DNA of 64,000 bases, from the NCBI GenBank assembly GCA_025716855.1, contig JAIXMQ010000005.1, positions 620,001 through 684,000 of the forward strand, given 5' to 3'. A model generated the notes under the pieces. It searched no databases. It was not told where the DNA came from and saw only the letters and a list, made by a program, of their open reading frames with translations. The stretch is from Pilaira anomala (Eukaryota; Mucoromycota; Mucoromycetes; Mucorales; Mucoraceae). Of the stretch, positions 1-9,904 are shown one piece after another (position 1 is the first letter of the stretch; the number at the start of each line of letters is the position of its first letter). The translations under genes and the position numbers were made by a program.

Positions 1-1047
1 TATTTACAATTGAGGCAATAATAAGTTTATAATGATACCTATACACTATGAAAAAGATTTTTAACTATACAAACGTATCAACATATACACTTTTTCCGGG
101 TATAATTTCTTACATACCACATCTTCTCTTTAAAAAAGCACCTGCTCTTTTATTTTATTACTTTATGACTTTAATATTTTACAAGTAAATAGCATGGAAG
201 GAGGATTAATATCAGGAAATGCGTTGTTAATTAGCTGAATTTCTATCGGGTTTCTACTATACGTGGATGTTGGATCCAAATATATATCATTTTTATTATG
301 TCTTCTTTTTCGCTTAGAACATCATAAAAGGAGAGTATAGATCATTATGAATTAGATATTGACTGGGTTCTTCATTAATTAATGATAGAAGAAGCGGCAC
401 GTTTAGATCGTAACTATTTATTCAAGGATATCATTGATTCGACGACAAAGTAGGTTTTATACATATACAGTAACTATTATATGGTTAAAGGCTCTCGACT
501 CACTGCCTCAAATATTACAAGCACTGGATCAATATATATTTACTCGCTTGTATTTATGAAAGAGATATTCAATTGAAAATAACTCAATTTGTAACATTCT
601 CAAGAGCAAATTGTTTCTTGGGAAACAGAAAATTTCAAATTTATTCTTTTCTCTGCTCTTACCGTTTACGTATAGTAAGTTCACGTAGCACTAATTTTTT
701 TTTGGAAGAAACAACGTGTAACTCGCAGAAAAAAAAGTTATTATTATAAATAAAACGGGTGTTTTATTGTTTCTTTTTATCGATTAGGTGACATATCCTA
801 CTATTTACTATTTCCTTCAAACTAGTTACAAGAAACAACTTGTTTGATAGCAACACTTTCTCCTACCTTTTTTTTTTTAAATTTTTTTTTTTACTTACTA
901 ATGATTAAAACTCAAATGCTTACCTAACCCGGGAGGAGGAGGGATAGGGTTCACACGCCCTGGGTAAAGGGAAAAGGAAGATAAAAAGGGTCTTCTATTT
1001 TATATTTCCTTTTCCTTTTTCCCCCCCCTAAAAACACGAAAAAAAAT
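1..1047. other. 5' intergenic region with short ORF scraps
   Basis: AT-rich DNA with no callable gene. Short plus-strand open stretches near 390-450 and 480-560 look faintly protein-like but are broken by stops. The last 100 bases before the oxidoreductase start are pyrimidine-rich (TTTTCC runs, then a C8 run at 1021-1028). That is typical of a fungal core promoter or 5' UTR. Confidence 0.5.
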
Positions 1048-2097
1048 ATGAATTCTTCTTTACGTTGGGGTATTATTGGTACAGGCAATATTGCCCATAC
1101 ATTCGCTAAAGCACTTCAAGTTGCCAAGAAAGGAGAATTAGTAGCAGTCGGTAGTCGCTCACTCGAAACCGCCCAAAAATTCGGCCAAGAATTCAATATC
1201 CCTTCTGCCCATTGTTTTGGATCCTATACCGATTTATTAAGTTTTGATAAAATCGACGTAGTTTATATTTGTACACCTCATCCTTACCATTACGACTTGG
1301 CATTAACCACTGTCAAATACCGTAAACACATGCTGATCGAGAAACCCATGGCCATGACTCAACTTCAAGTCTCCACCATTTTAAACGCTGCAAAGGAAGC
1401 TAATTTATTTGTCATGGAAGCCTATATGTATCGTTGTCACCCTCAAACATTAAAAGTAGTAGATATGATCCAATCAGGCACTATTGGAAAAGTCAAGTTT
1501 ATTCGCGCTAATTTCTCGTTTGATGGTAGATCCTTGGGTCCTACCTCCAGATTATGGAGAAATGAGTTGGGTGGTGGTGCAATTTTAGATATTGGTGGTT
1601 ATCCATTATCTTTTGCTAGATTGGTTGCTGGTGTACAATCGGGTAAAGGTTTTGCGGATCCTGTTGAAATCAAGGCAACGGGTTATATTCAACCTGATAC
1701 AAAAGTAGATGAATGGTCAAATGCTTGTGTCGCGTTTGAAAATGGTGTTACTGCCTCTTTGTTTACTGGTATCTTTTCGGATAGTGACTGTACTGTGGAG
1801 ATCTTGGGTAGTGAAGGTTCAATCAAGGTGAATAACCTTTGGAGACCGGATTTAACTCAGTTGGGCGCAGTTGAAATTGAATATACGAAATATGGTAGTG
1901 ATATGGAAGTTATTCCTATTGCATTGGAAGAAACCAATCTTTTTGCTTATGAGGCAGATGCAGTTGCTGATGCTATTTTACAAGGAAATAATGAATGTAA
2001 ATACATGACTTGGGAAGATACTTTGGGACAAGCTAAAGCTATGGATGCTTGGAGAAAAGATATTGGTTTAACTTACAAGGAAGATACTACTAATTAA
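1048..2097 (+). CDS. Gfo/Idh/MocA-family NAD(P)-dependent oxidoreductase (dihydrodiol/D-xylose dehydrogenase-like)
   Basis: Intronless 349-aa protein. An N-terminal Rossmann fold is seen in GIIGTGNIAHTFAKAL (residues about 8-23). The catalytic-lysine motif EKP lies in LIEKPMAMT (about 97-105), and EAYMYRCHPQ follows, a stretch typical of dimeric dihydrodiol dehydrogenase / NADP-D-xylose dehydrogenase relatives. The C-terminal half carries the alpha/beta domain with GGGAILDIGGYPLS. Length matches the family (330-390 aa). There is no signal peptide, so it is likely cytosolic and NADP-dependent. Substrate cannot be set from sequence; a sugar or diol is the family expectation. It is convergent with the eIF2B delta gene downstream. 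Confidence 0.88.
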   Translation: MNSSLRWGIIGTGNIAHTFAKALQVAKKGELVAVGSRSLETAQKFGQEFNIPSAHCFGSYTDLLSFDKIDVVYICTPHPYHYDLALTTVKYRKHMLIEKPMAMTQLQVSTILNAAKEANLFVMEAYMYRCHPQTLKVVDMIQSGTIGKVKFIRANFSFDGRSLGPTSRLWRNELGGGAILDIGGYPLSFARLVAGVQSGKGFADPVEIKATGYIQPDTKVDEWSNACVAFENGVTASLFTGIFSDSDCTVEILGSEGSIKVNNLWRPDLTQLGAVEIEYTKYGSDMEVIPIALEETNLFAYEADAVADAILQGNNECKYMTWEDTLGQAKAMDAWRKDIGLTYKEDTTN

Positions 2098-2538
2098 ATA
2101 AAAATTTATCTCCATATATAAATATATAGCTCATTTTCAAAAATAAATAAATCACCCTTTTTTTTGTTATAAACGTGTAGATACCAGCTAATTATACTGG
2201 TTCTGTGTCTAGTGTTTATCATTCATCATCAAGAGGAAAACAAGATGATCGATATATATGTCATCTCTTTAGATCAAATGATATGAAAGAGAAAATGTGA
2301 TATAGCATAAGGCTATTATATCTTTCGATTTATAATTAACAACTAATGACTGTCTCCCCTTCTTTTGTTTTTGTTTTTGTTTTGCATGAGTTTAATTTTA
2401 TTTTTGAGGGTTATCCTAATATATTGTAATATACATCTAATTTTATGCAACTCTCTTCCCAAATTCCTCACTAAAAAAAAAAAAAAAAAAAATCAGTAAA
2501 AAGATCAAATAATATTTTTAATAAAAAAAACTTGTAAC
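2098..2538. other. Convergent intergenic spacer (3' UTRs)
   Basis: About 440 bases between two stop codons facing each other. It is AT-rich with an A19 run near 2474-2492. I see no ORF or structured RNA. It probably holds the two 3' UTRs and polyadenylation signals. Confidence 0.5.
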
Positions 2539-4294
2539 TTACTTGTATTCACGCCAAATCTAAAAAACAAAAAAAGAATAATAAAATCAATGGATGAATA
2601 CAAAATAAAATAAAATACAAAACTTACAACAGGTGCAGATGTACAAGGAATTAAACCGACTTCAGTCACGACTAAAGTAATATACTTGGAAGGTGTCACA
2701 TCATATAAGATATTGAGTAATCTTAAATCAGGTTGATCTCTCCAGTTAGCTAAAACATTTGTATCTGATTTACTGCTATCGTTCGTATGTGTATGTACTA
2801 AATCATCTGGGTTCCCTAATTCATTCAGAACAAAAGAATCGACTTGAGTTCTATTCACAAACTTGTAGGTCTCACAACAAATCATGACTGGAATTTGTTT
2901 ATCACTAGCTGCCATAGCAACCATTGAACTACCGATACGAGAATAAACAGCACCATTGTTTAAAAGTGCGTGAGCACCCATAATGACTTTTGTAACTGAT
3001 TTAAGTGCAACATAAATACTGGATAATAAATAGTAAGAGCAATCGATACCAGCTGCAACTAATCTACGTAAAAGATGTTTACCCTCAAATAAAGGTCGGC
3101 TATCTACTACAATCACCTTGAAATCAATTCCCTTTTTCTTGGTTTCTAATAAAAGGCTTTCGACAACAGAAGATTTGGCATATGTCAAGATAACATCGCC
3201 ATCTTGAATCTTTTGTAAGCCGTTTTGAACAATCAATTGATCGGCCATCGTAATTCTTTCACGAATAAAGTGTCCAATACGTTCAATAAGTCGTGTACGA
3301 GATTCGTCGTCGGATAATGGAGGATCTTCTTCTACAATATCTGCCATTTCCTTTTTTAACCAACGAATACATTCTCTCATACTTAATGACATGGGACGAA
3401 TGCTTAATAGGTATGCGATATGAGGATCCAAGTGCTTTTGAATGTGTCTGGAAAAGGTGGCATCGGAAGGAGGTTTATGATCTGAGATAACCTGGATAAT
3501 ATAAAAAGTAAGTAAAATAATAATAAAACTCTCTTATTTTCGTTACCTTGGAAAAGATTTCCAACATGGCAACACAACGAGCATTGGAACCCACGATTTT
3601 ATGTTCAGAGAAATATAACCCGAGTTGAAGTACAGCCGGATGAAGGTCCTTTGTCATGGCTTCAGAAGTCTTTGGAACATCTAAATGAAGAAGCCAAGGA
3701 ACTTGATTTTGTTGATTCTTTGCCAAGAGTTTTTTCTTTTGTTGTTTTGCTTCACTATCGACAACCGTAGTAGGAGCATGACCGGCTGTAGATGCTTGAG
3801 GGTTCTTTTTGGCTTCAAGTTCAGCCGCTTGTTTTGCTCCCTTTGGTAAACCAGCTGCAACACGGTTTTGCTTTTCTTGTCTTTGCTTTTCTTGCATAGC
3901 ACGACGTTCAGCTTTTGTCATATCCTTTTGTGCTTTCTTGGGAGGTTCGTTAGGGTTGTGAGGTCGAGTGTTTTCTTTGACCTTTTTAGGTTCTTTTGGT
4001 GTAGAAGGTTTAGTGTTGTTGTTGTTGTTGTTCTCTTCAGGAGAAATACTCTTTCGACGAGATACAAGAGGTGAACCCTTCTTGGTTTCTTCTCCAGTTG
4101 ATAACCATCGATTCTCGTAAGAAGAACTCATGGGTTGACCCATTGTATTTGGAGAACCTGAAACACCCTTGGGTGAGTTTGGGTTAGGAATACCCAGAGG
4201 CTATTAAAAAAAAAAAAGAAGGTTTTTAATATTGTTTCTTATGTATTGTTTCTTTCTTTCTTTGAAGCTTTACACTAGACTTGACGTTCTCCAT
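2539..4294 (-). CDS. GCD2: Translation initiation factor eIF2B subunit delta
   Basis: Four-exon model on the minus strand: 4294-4274, 4200-3547, 3491-2628, 2559-2539, summing to 1560 nt (519 aa). The N-terminus is charged and low-complexity (KAERRAMQEKQRQEKQNR), as in other eIF2B delta subunits. The C-terminal Rossmann-like regulatory domain includes RPMSLSMRECIRWLKKEM, GDVILTYAKSSVVESLL, VIVVDSRPLFEG and YDVTPSKYITLVVTEVGLIP. The protein is a regulatory subunit of the eIF2 guanine nucleotide exchange factor and acts in the cytosol. The first coding exon (7 codons) and last coding exon (6 codons, ending IWREYK) are inferred from splice sites and frame. Without the last exon the ORF runs into intron. 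It is divergent from the bL32m gene. Confidence 0.92.
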
Positions 4295-4521
4295 GCTTTC
4301 TAATTTTTATGATTGAAAAAAGTAAAAGTGAGAGCAAAAAAAAAAAAAAAAATTAAAAGCGTGACTATGAGGTTGGGTTAAAGGGAATTGAAGAAGAGTG
4401 TAACTGAGTTTTAACAGAATGAAGCCACTTCTTTTTTTTTTTTTGATTAGTGGGGGATGCCTGCTTATATCTCATTTTTAAGCTTCCTTTCTTTTTTTTA
4501 AATACATATAATAATTCAACA
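4295..4521. promoter_or_regulatory. Bidirectional promoter between GCD2 and MRPL32
   Basis: 227 bases separate two divergent start codons. The stretch contains A17 and T13 tracts (about 4337-4353 and 4432-4444) that would disfavour nucleosomes. No specific factor site can be named. The arrangement links two translation genes, one cytosolic and one mitochondrial. Confidence 0.5.
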
Positions 4522-4893
4522 ATGAGCTTACGTTTACTTGCAACTCAATCAGTTCAAACTCGTCATATTCTCAAGACTCAAACTTCACGATTTGGAACAC
4601 TTTCATTATCTCAAGTGTTTTTGAATAATAACAATACTTTATCCAGTGAAACTGTTACTCGTAACCACTTTGAAATACCCAGTTGGTTAGAACCTATTCT
4701 TTGGGCAGCACCTAAAAAGAAGACTTCTCACTCAAAGAAACGTATGAGAGCTTCCAACAAAGGATTACCAATTAAGGAAAACGTCACTTCTTGTCCTGCT
4801 TGTGGAAGTAATAAGCTTTTACATCATTTATGTGGAAATTGTTATAGTGATATCAAAAAGAAGTCAAAATCTGAAATTGTTATTGACGCTTAG
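4522..4893 (+). CDS. MRPL32: Mitochondrial large-subunit ribosomal protein bL32m
   Basis: 123-aa protein from ATG 4522. An upstream in-frame ATG at 4450 exists, but it adds a hydrophobic AT-rich leader, so I prefer 4522. The first 60 residues are a mitochondrial presequence rich in Arg, Ser and Thr (MSLRLLATQSVQTRHILK). The L32 core follows: PKKKTSHSKKRMRASNKGL, then a zinc-binding pair CPACG...LCGNC with spacing typical of L32. bL32m is matured by the m-AAA protease and sits in the mitochondrial large subunit. The C-terminal tail is short and basic. Confidence 0.92.
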   Translation: MSLRLLATQSVQTRHILKTQTSRFGTLSLSQVFLNNNNTLSSETVTRNHFEIPSWLEPILWAAPKKKTSHSKKRMRASNKGLPIKENVTSCPACGSNKLLHHLCGNCYSDIKKKSKSEIVIDA

Positions 4894-5596
4894 ACACCCT
4901 CTTTTTTTGTGTGTGTAAATATATATAAATAATAAACATCAAAGTAGATTTTTTTTTAAAAAAAATAGAAAAGAACGCGTGTGATGATCAATTGTATTTA
5001 TGTATGTGTCTGTTTGTGTGTGTGTGTGTTTGTACTAGGGCAAATTACTGATTTTATACGAAAATGATTTATATAAATGATACCATGATGATGCTTCTTG
5101 TATTAAACTGAATTATGCACCTCATGTTGAATCGATTGGCTTATACATCTTTTTACTTTGGGAATCATACGCAGCCCCCCTTAAACCCCCACACGTGCTT
5201 CTACCCTATTATAGGGGGAAGAACAAGAAAAACGATATTTAAACAAAAATAATAATTATTTTATATTATATATATATATATACAAAAGAACGCACATAAT
5301 TAGAATATGTACACATATGTTTGCATTATGTTTTGGATTAAAAAAAGTATTATTATTTTTATTTTAGATAGTAGATTCATATTGTTATTGGTCTGATTAC
5401 CAATTGGCTTAGTGAAAGTTGTCCTTGTAATATTTTATATATCATTCATTATATCTCTCTTGTTTTGGGGGAAACATGACTTGAGCACATATATATATAT
5501 ATGTACAGCTTTCCCCTTTGATATAAAAATACCTTCCTTTTTCTCTTTTTTCTTTTCTTTTAATTTTTCCATTTCTTCAATTATATATAAAGTATT
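4894..5596. other. Intergenic AT-rich spacer
   Basis: About 700 bases with TG/TA dinucleotide runs (near 5005-5030 and 5266-5281) and a C-rich patch at 5175-5190. The open frames seen here are AT-biased and lack protein-like composition. It probably holds the MRPL32 3' UTR and the promoter of the next gene. Confidence 0.45.
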
Positions 5597-6342
5597 ATGT
5601 CTGATACTACTTCTACTAGTACTTTGGCTGTACCTATCTTTGAAGCTTATACTGTAAATAAAATGCATTATTTCAATTCAATGTATACATCTATACAGAT
5701 AAAATAACCCTATATAAAATTAGACATCAACTTATTTGCCACCAACACCTATTTCTTCTTCTTCTTCCATTATAAATACAAAAAAAGGTAATATAATAAT
5801 GATAAATTTTAATGTATACATGTATATTTCTTAATTGTATATATATATTATAGTAGTCCGAGAATTGTCTACACAAAATTATGGCTCTCTTAGTAGTACT
5901 CCTTATTTAGGTAATAAGATAAAATCAAACTATTTAAAATTGATATATAACATTGTTTTATACAGAATCAAGGCCCGTCACACCTTCACAAACTACTATT
6001 AGTCCTGATGATGATGATGAAAGTTTATATCTGTTATGGACAAAACAATTATTAAAAGAAAGAGGGATTGGATCAGATGAAGAAGAAAAAGAGGATGATG
6101 ACGACAGCAGTGTATCTGATATGTCTTCTACTGAAGAAGAAGAGGAAGAAGATGATGATGATGATCATGCAGCTCAAGTAGTGAAACAATTGGTTTCTTT
6201 ACCTTCATATGCATATAGTCACAGAGATTCAATCGATTCTCGCGCTTCTTTTATGACAACTGCTACAGAAAGGATATCAGAACTACAACAACAGAATCCT
6301 ATTTCCTTATTCTTTCATCAATGTTTCTCTTCATGTCTTTAA
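5597..6342 (+). CDS. Acidic unknown protein, four exons
   Basis: Model 5597-5653, 5724-5787, 5854-5910, 5966-6342, total 555 nt (184 aa). All three introns are GT-AG, about 55-70 nt, and the splices restore one frame running into ESRPVTPSQ. The product starts MSDTTSTSTLAVPIFEAY and has a Ser/Thr/Pro-rich N-terminal third. A predicted helix (SLYLLWTKQLLKERGIG) precedes two strongly acidic blocks, EEEKEDDDD and TEEEEEEDDDDDH, and the tail is hydrophobic (LFFHQCFSSCL). I do not recognise a family. No membrane segment or signal peptide is clear. Composition suggests a nuclear or chromatin-associated factor, but that is only inference. Confidence 0.7.
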
Positions 6343-6559
6343 TAATAAATATAATTCTAAACCAAGTCTCTCCGCTTTCATCGGAACTGGACACAAATGG
6401 TTGTTGTTGTCAAAATTTTAATTTTTCGGCTTACTTGTCAATTTTAGCCTTTTTTTTTCGGAGTCTTTCTCACACAAAAACAAAGTATTTAAACTCTATG
6501 ATCAAACCCCTTCCTCCTTTCTTTTTTATTTTTTATTTTTTAAAAAGAAAAAGAAAATT

Positions 6560-8280
6560 ATGGGAGCTAACCAATCTAGTACAGTAAAGCAAGAACCTAT
6601 GTTTGATGAAAAGCACGCAGAAATGGTAGCAGTTTGTGAAAGTACAGAAAAGACAAGTATCACAGTTGAATTCAGTCAAGAGAAATACTTGGCCCAATCC
6701 ATGGCTGAATTAGACTTGACAGAGAAGCAATGTAAAGACCATTATTCTGCTTTAACTCCTCGTGCCTTGGATAAATTCTCGGATCATTTCTGGCATGATC
6801 GTAAGAACGCCTTAGCTATGAACGCTATCATGGCCAATGATCCTACTCAAGTCATGGTGAACCCTCAAGTGGCTGTCAAGAACCAACATGTTTTTAATGT
6901 TAAACTCGAAGTAGAAGGTGCCGCTACAAACCAAAAACAAAGTGGTCGCTGTTGGATTTTTGCTGGTACCAATGTGCTCCGCTTAGCTGTGATTCGTAAA
7001 TATAAGCTGAACGAAGATTTTGAGTTGAGTCAAAATTTCCTTTTCTTCTATGGTAAGTGCTACAAGTTTTTATTAATATTACGAATCATTTTAACAAAAA
7101 AAGTCTTATTTTAGATAAACTTGAAAAGGCAAATTGGTTCCTTGAGAACATGATTGATTTGGCTGATGTAGATGTCAATGATCGTGTCGTACAATATCTT
7201 TTAACTTCCCCTGTAGGTGATGGTGGTCAATGGCAAATGTTTATCAACTTGATTGAAAAGTATGGTGTAGTTCCTAAAAGTGCTTACCCTGAAACCATTG
7301 CTTCCTCTTCTACTGCTCGTTTAAATTGGTTAGTCACTGTCAAGTTGAGAGAGTTTGCTGCTCAAATTCGTAAGGCTCTCTATGATGGTCTTTCAATCAA
7401 TACCATTCGTGTCATCAAGGAAGAAATGATGCAAGATATCTATCGTATCATGGTCATTTATTTGGGTGAGCCTCCTGTCAAGTTTGATTGGGAAGCTGTT
7501 GATAAGAATGGTAAATGTATTTCTCTTTTAAATATGACTCCTGCCAAGTTTATGAAAGATATTGTAGATTATCCTGTAAGTAATATTTTTATTTTTTTAT
7601 TCTATATTTATTCATCCAATTTTTATTTTTTTAATATTAGATCTGTCAAACAATGTCGCTTATTAATGATCCTCGTAACCCTTATTCTCGCGTATACACT
7701 GTTGCACGTCTTGGTAACGTTGTGGGCGGAGATGCGATCAAATATGTCAATACAACCGCAGCTACCATGAAGAAACTTGCCATTGATGTACTCAAGTCCG
7801 GAAATCCAGTCTGGTTTGGATGTGATGTCGGTAAGTTTATTATTGGTTCAAAACAACAGTTAAAAAAAAATATACTCATATATGTACTGTATATATATAG
7901 GCCAATTCAGTAACCGAAACACAGGTGTGATGGATACAAATGTATTTGATTACAAACTTACTTTCAATATTGATTTCAATATGTCTAAAGCACAACGTTT
8001 ATTATATGGAGAAAGTGCAATGACACATGCAATGATGTTCACAGGTGTTCATCTTGATAAAAATAATAACCCAGTTCGCTGGAGAGTAGAGAACAGTTGG
8101 TCAGAAACTTCGGGCGAGAAGGGCTTTTGGATCATGAGCGATGAATGGTTCTCTGAGTTTGTGTACCAAGTTGTGCTTGAAAAGGCAGTTGTTCCCAAGA
8201 AGTTGGTTGAGTTATTAGATGAAAAGGCAATTATTTTACCGGCCTATGATCCCATGGGCGCTTTAGCATGTCCTCAATAA
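6560..8280 (+). CDS. BLH1: Bleomycin hydrolase (peptidase C1B, aminopeptidase)
   Basis: Four exons: 6560-7052, 7115-7575, 7641-7830, 7901-8280, total 1524 nt (507 aa), normal for the family. The papain-type catalytic triad is visible: Cys131 in SGRCWIFAG, His424 in ESAMTHAMMF and Asn446 in WRVENSWSE. The family forms a hexameric, self-compartmentalised cytosolic cysteine aminopeptidase that also deamidates bleomycin and hydrolyses homocysteine thiolactone. In the yeast and human enzymes the C-terminus trims into the active site; here it ends GALACPQ. The N-terminus MGANQSST fits an N-myristoylation signal (Gly2, Ser6), which suggests membrane tethering of some of the enzyme. ATG 6560 follows an A-rich leader. 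Confidence 0.95.
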
Positions 8281-8382
8281 ACTAGAAAATCATAAATAAA
8301 TAAATCATTATAGACATTTTTTTTTTTTAAAAAAAATATTGGCGTTCTAGATTGTTTTGGGTTACACGGTTGTTGTCTCCTT
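8281..8382. other. Convergent 3' spacer
   Basis: Short spacer between the bleomycin hydrolase stop and the putative minus-strand exon. It has T10 and A8 runs at 8319-8336 and nothing else visible. Confidence 0.5.
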
Positions 8383-8769
8383 TCATTTCTTCGTCTCTTT
8401 AACAAAAACTTGGTATGACACATATGTATGTACAACACTGGGCTTTGAATCAGTATTTAGACATGAATGTAACATTATTGGATAGTTAACAATTGCATTT
8501 GTACGTCCAGCCGCTGTTGCAGGTGGAATTGTCATGGGTCGAGCCGGTGTAGTAGTTGAACGTTGTGTAGGAGATGTCATAAGTGATCCTTTACGTTGAC
8601 TTAATAATGAAGTAGGTAGTGTTGTAACTATAACCGGTGGAGGACGAGCCATAATAGTTTTGAATGCTGCTGCTGCTGCTGCTGTTGCTTCTGTAGTAGA
8701 AGGTGCCTCTGTTTTAACTGTAGTGAATCTAGCTCGAATAGGGTTTTGAGGTGGTTTATCTTCTTGCAA
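8383..8769 (-). CDS. C-terminal exon of an unrecognised Ala/Thr/Pro-rich protein (partial)
   Basis: Open frame of about 125 codons. It is rich in Thr, Ala, Ser and Pro, with a GCA/GCT alanine run (TEATAAAAAAF) and segments such as ARPPPVIVTTL and TTTPARPMTIPPATA. It starts just after a good acceptor (TTTTTTTGTTCAAATCTTGCAAG read on the minus strand, about 8766-8787), so it is most likely a last exon. Upstream exons could not be fixed. Candidate pieces lie between 8800 and 9448. No function can be given. Confidence 0.4.
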   Translation of the reverse strand: MQEDKPPQNPIRARFTTVKTEAPSTTEATAAAAAAFKTIMARPPPVIVTTLPTSLLSQRKGSLMTSPTQRSTTTPARPMTIPPATAAGRTNAIVNYPIMLHSCLNTDSKPSVVHTYVSYQVFVKETKK

Positions 8770-8799
8770 GATTTGAACAAAAAAATAAGAAAAGAAGTT

Positions 8800-9448
8800 A
8801 AGCAGTCAAATCCAACCCCGTGATAAAGTAAGAGCAAATTTGGTATAACTTGAGCTAGACAATAGGGTACATCCATTACAACTTGAGCAATATAATAAGT
8901 AGATAAACGATACAGAGCAAAAAATATATAACACCAGCATGAGATAAGACACAAGTAAGAGATAAGACACCAGCATCGTTCATAGGAGGTTTTTTTTTTA
9001 AAAAAAGTAGAAAGTTGTACCGTATGGAGAAATAAGAGTCGACTAGCCCCACTAAAAGAACCAAGATAAATACAATGTATATCTAATAGATTCATTATCT
9101 ACTAGGTACGCAGTAAAAATATTCAACTTTAGATGACTCCATAGATTCATTATCATCGTAATAAACACTATCTTCTTCAGAGCAAGAGTTATAAGCAGTA
9201 GAGCTATCGCCGTAAAAATTATAATTATAACCGAATGGAACCACAGCTTCATTATCATAGAAACAATGATATATTTCTTCTTCGGAATAAGAGTCATAAC
9301 CAACAGAGCTACTATTGCCATAATCATTACCAAATATGTAATGAGAACTCTTACAAGTTATCATCTTGCTCAATATAGACACTTGGATTATTTCGATTAG
9401 CCCCAAATTGCTGCTGATACTTTTTTTTTTTGGACGCATTACAGTCAT
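8800..9448 (-). pseudogene. Unresolved minus-strand coding scraps (one ABCG-transporter-like)
   Basis: Two pieces resemble protein. At about 8810-8930 a frame reads YRLSTYYIAQVVMDVPYC followed by a hydrophobic stretch. This is close to the conserved YRxSxYFxxK/Q...DLP segment of ABCG/White transporter membrane domains. At 9100-9345 a frame carries two related Ser/Tyr/acidic blocks (YGNSSSVGYDSYSEEE and YGDSSTAYNSCSEED), an apparent 100-bp internal duplication. The pieces are in different frames and I could not join them by clean splicing. They may be decayed or belong to the exon at 8383-8769. Confidence 0.25.
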
Positions 9449-9529
9449 GTGTTCTATATTATTAGAACTTAATGGATAAGACTATTCACTAAGCATCAAA
9501 ACTCGATTGAGGTTATCGATATTTTTTTT

Positions 9530-9900
9530 TTAACTTTTTATCACAATTGCCAAGACTTCTAATTCAGCCACAGACCTTTCATAAATACTTATTACGTGGC
9601 TATATGCATTTGAACTATACCAACTATTGTCATTTCAATTACACTTGGAAATAATACATTAGAACCCCAAACATAGTTTAACTTTTTTGTAATTGTTGTA
9701 CTTATTTCAGGTGTTTTCACTTTGAAGTTTAAAAAATTATCAAGCGGGAATTCAACAAATCCCCAAGCTGTGGTGTATCGTAATCTACTAATAAATGATC
9801 AAATACTGTTGATGCTAATAAAACTGGTGTAATAAACGCTTCTAATTCATTATCGAATAAAGGTGATAATCCTTGATAAAGTTCGTCAGACCAAGAAGTG
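9530..9900 (-). pseudogene. Frameshifted gene fragment cut off by the LINE insertion
   Basis: Read on the minus strand, the first frame runs TSWSDELYQGLSPLFDNE ... VFDHLLVDYDT. It continues after a one-base shift as TAWGFVEFPLDNFLNFKVK ... VIEMTIVGIVQMHIA, and after a second shift as VISIYERSVAELEVL to a stop at 9530. Composition and continuity look like a real exon with two frameshifts. Its upstream end coincides exactly with the poly(A) end of the LINE at 9901, so the 5' part of the gene is displaced or lost. Family not recognised. Confidence 0.45.
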
Positions 9901-9904
9901 ATTT
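9897..9904. repeat. Putative LINE target-site duplication, left copy
   Basis: AGTGATTT abuts the T9 run that marks the element's poly(A) end. The same 8 bases occur at 19121-19128 beyond the element's 5' end. The last T bases are ambiguous with the tail. Confidence 0.5.

Noticed and set aside
3868..4074. Plus-strand frame opposite eIF2B delta exon 1
   Set aside because: Antisense of a Lys/Glu-rich low-complexity region; Val/Phe runs only.
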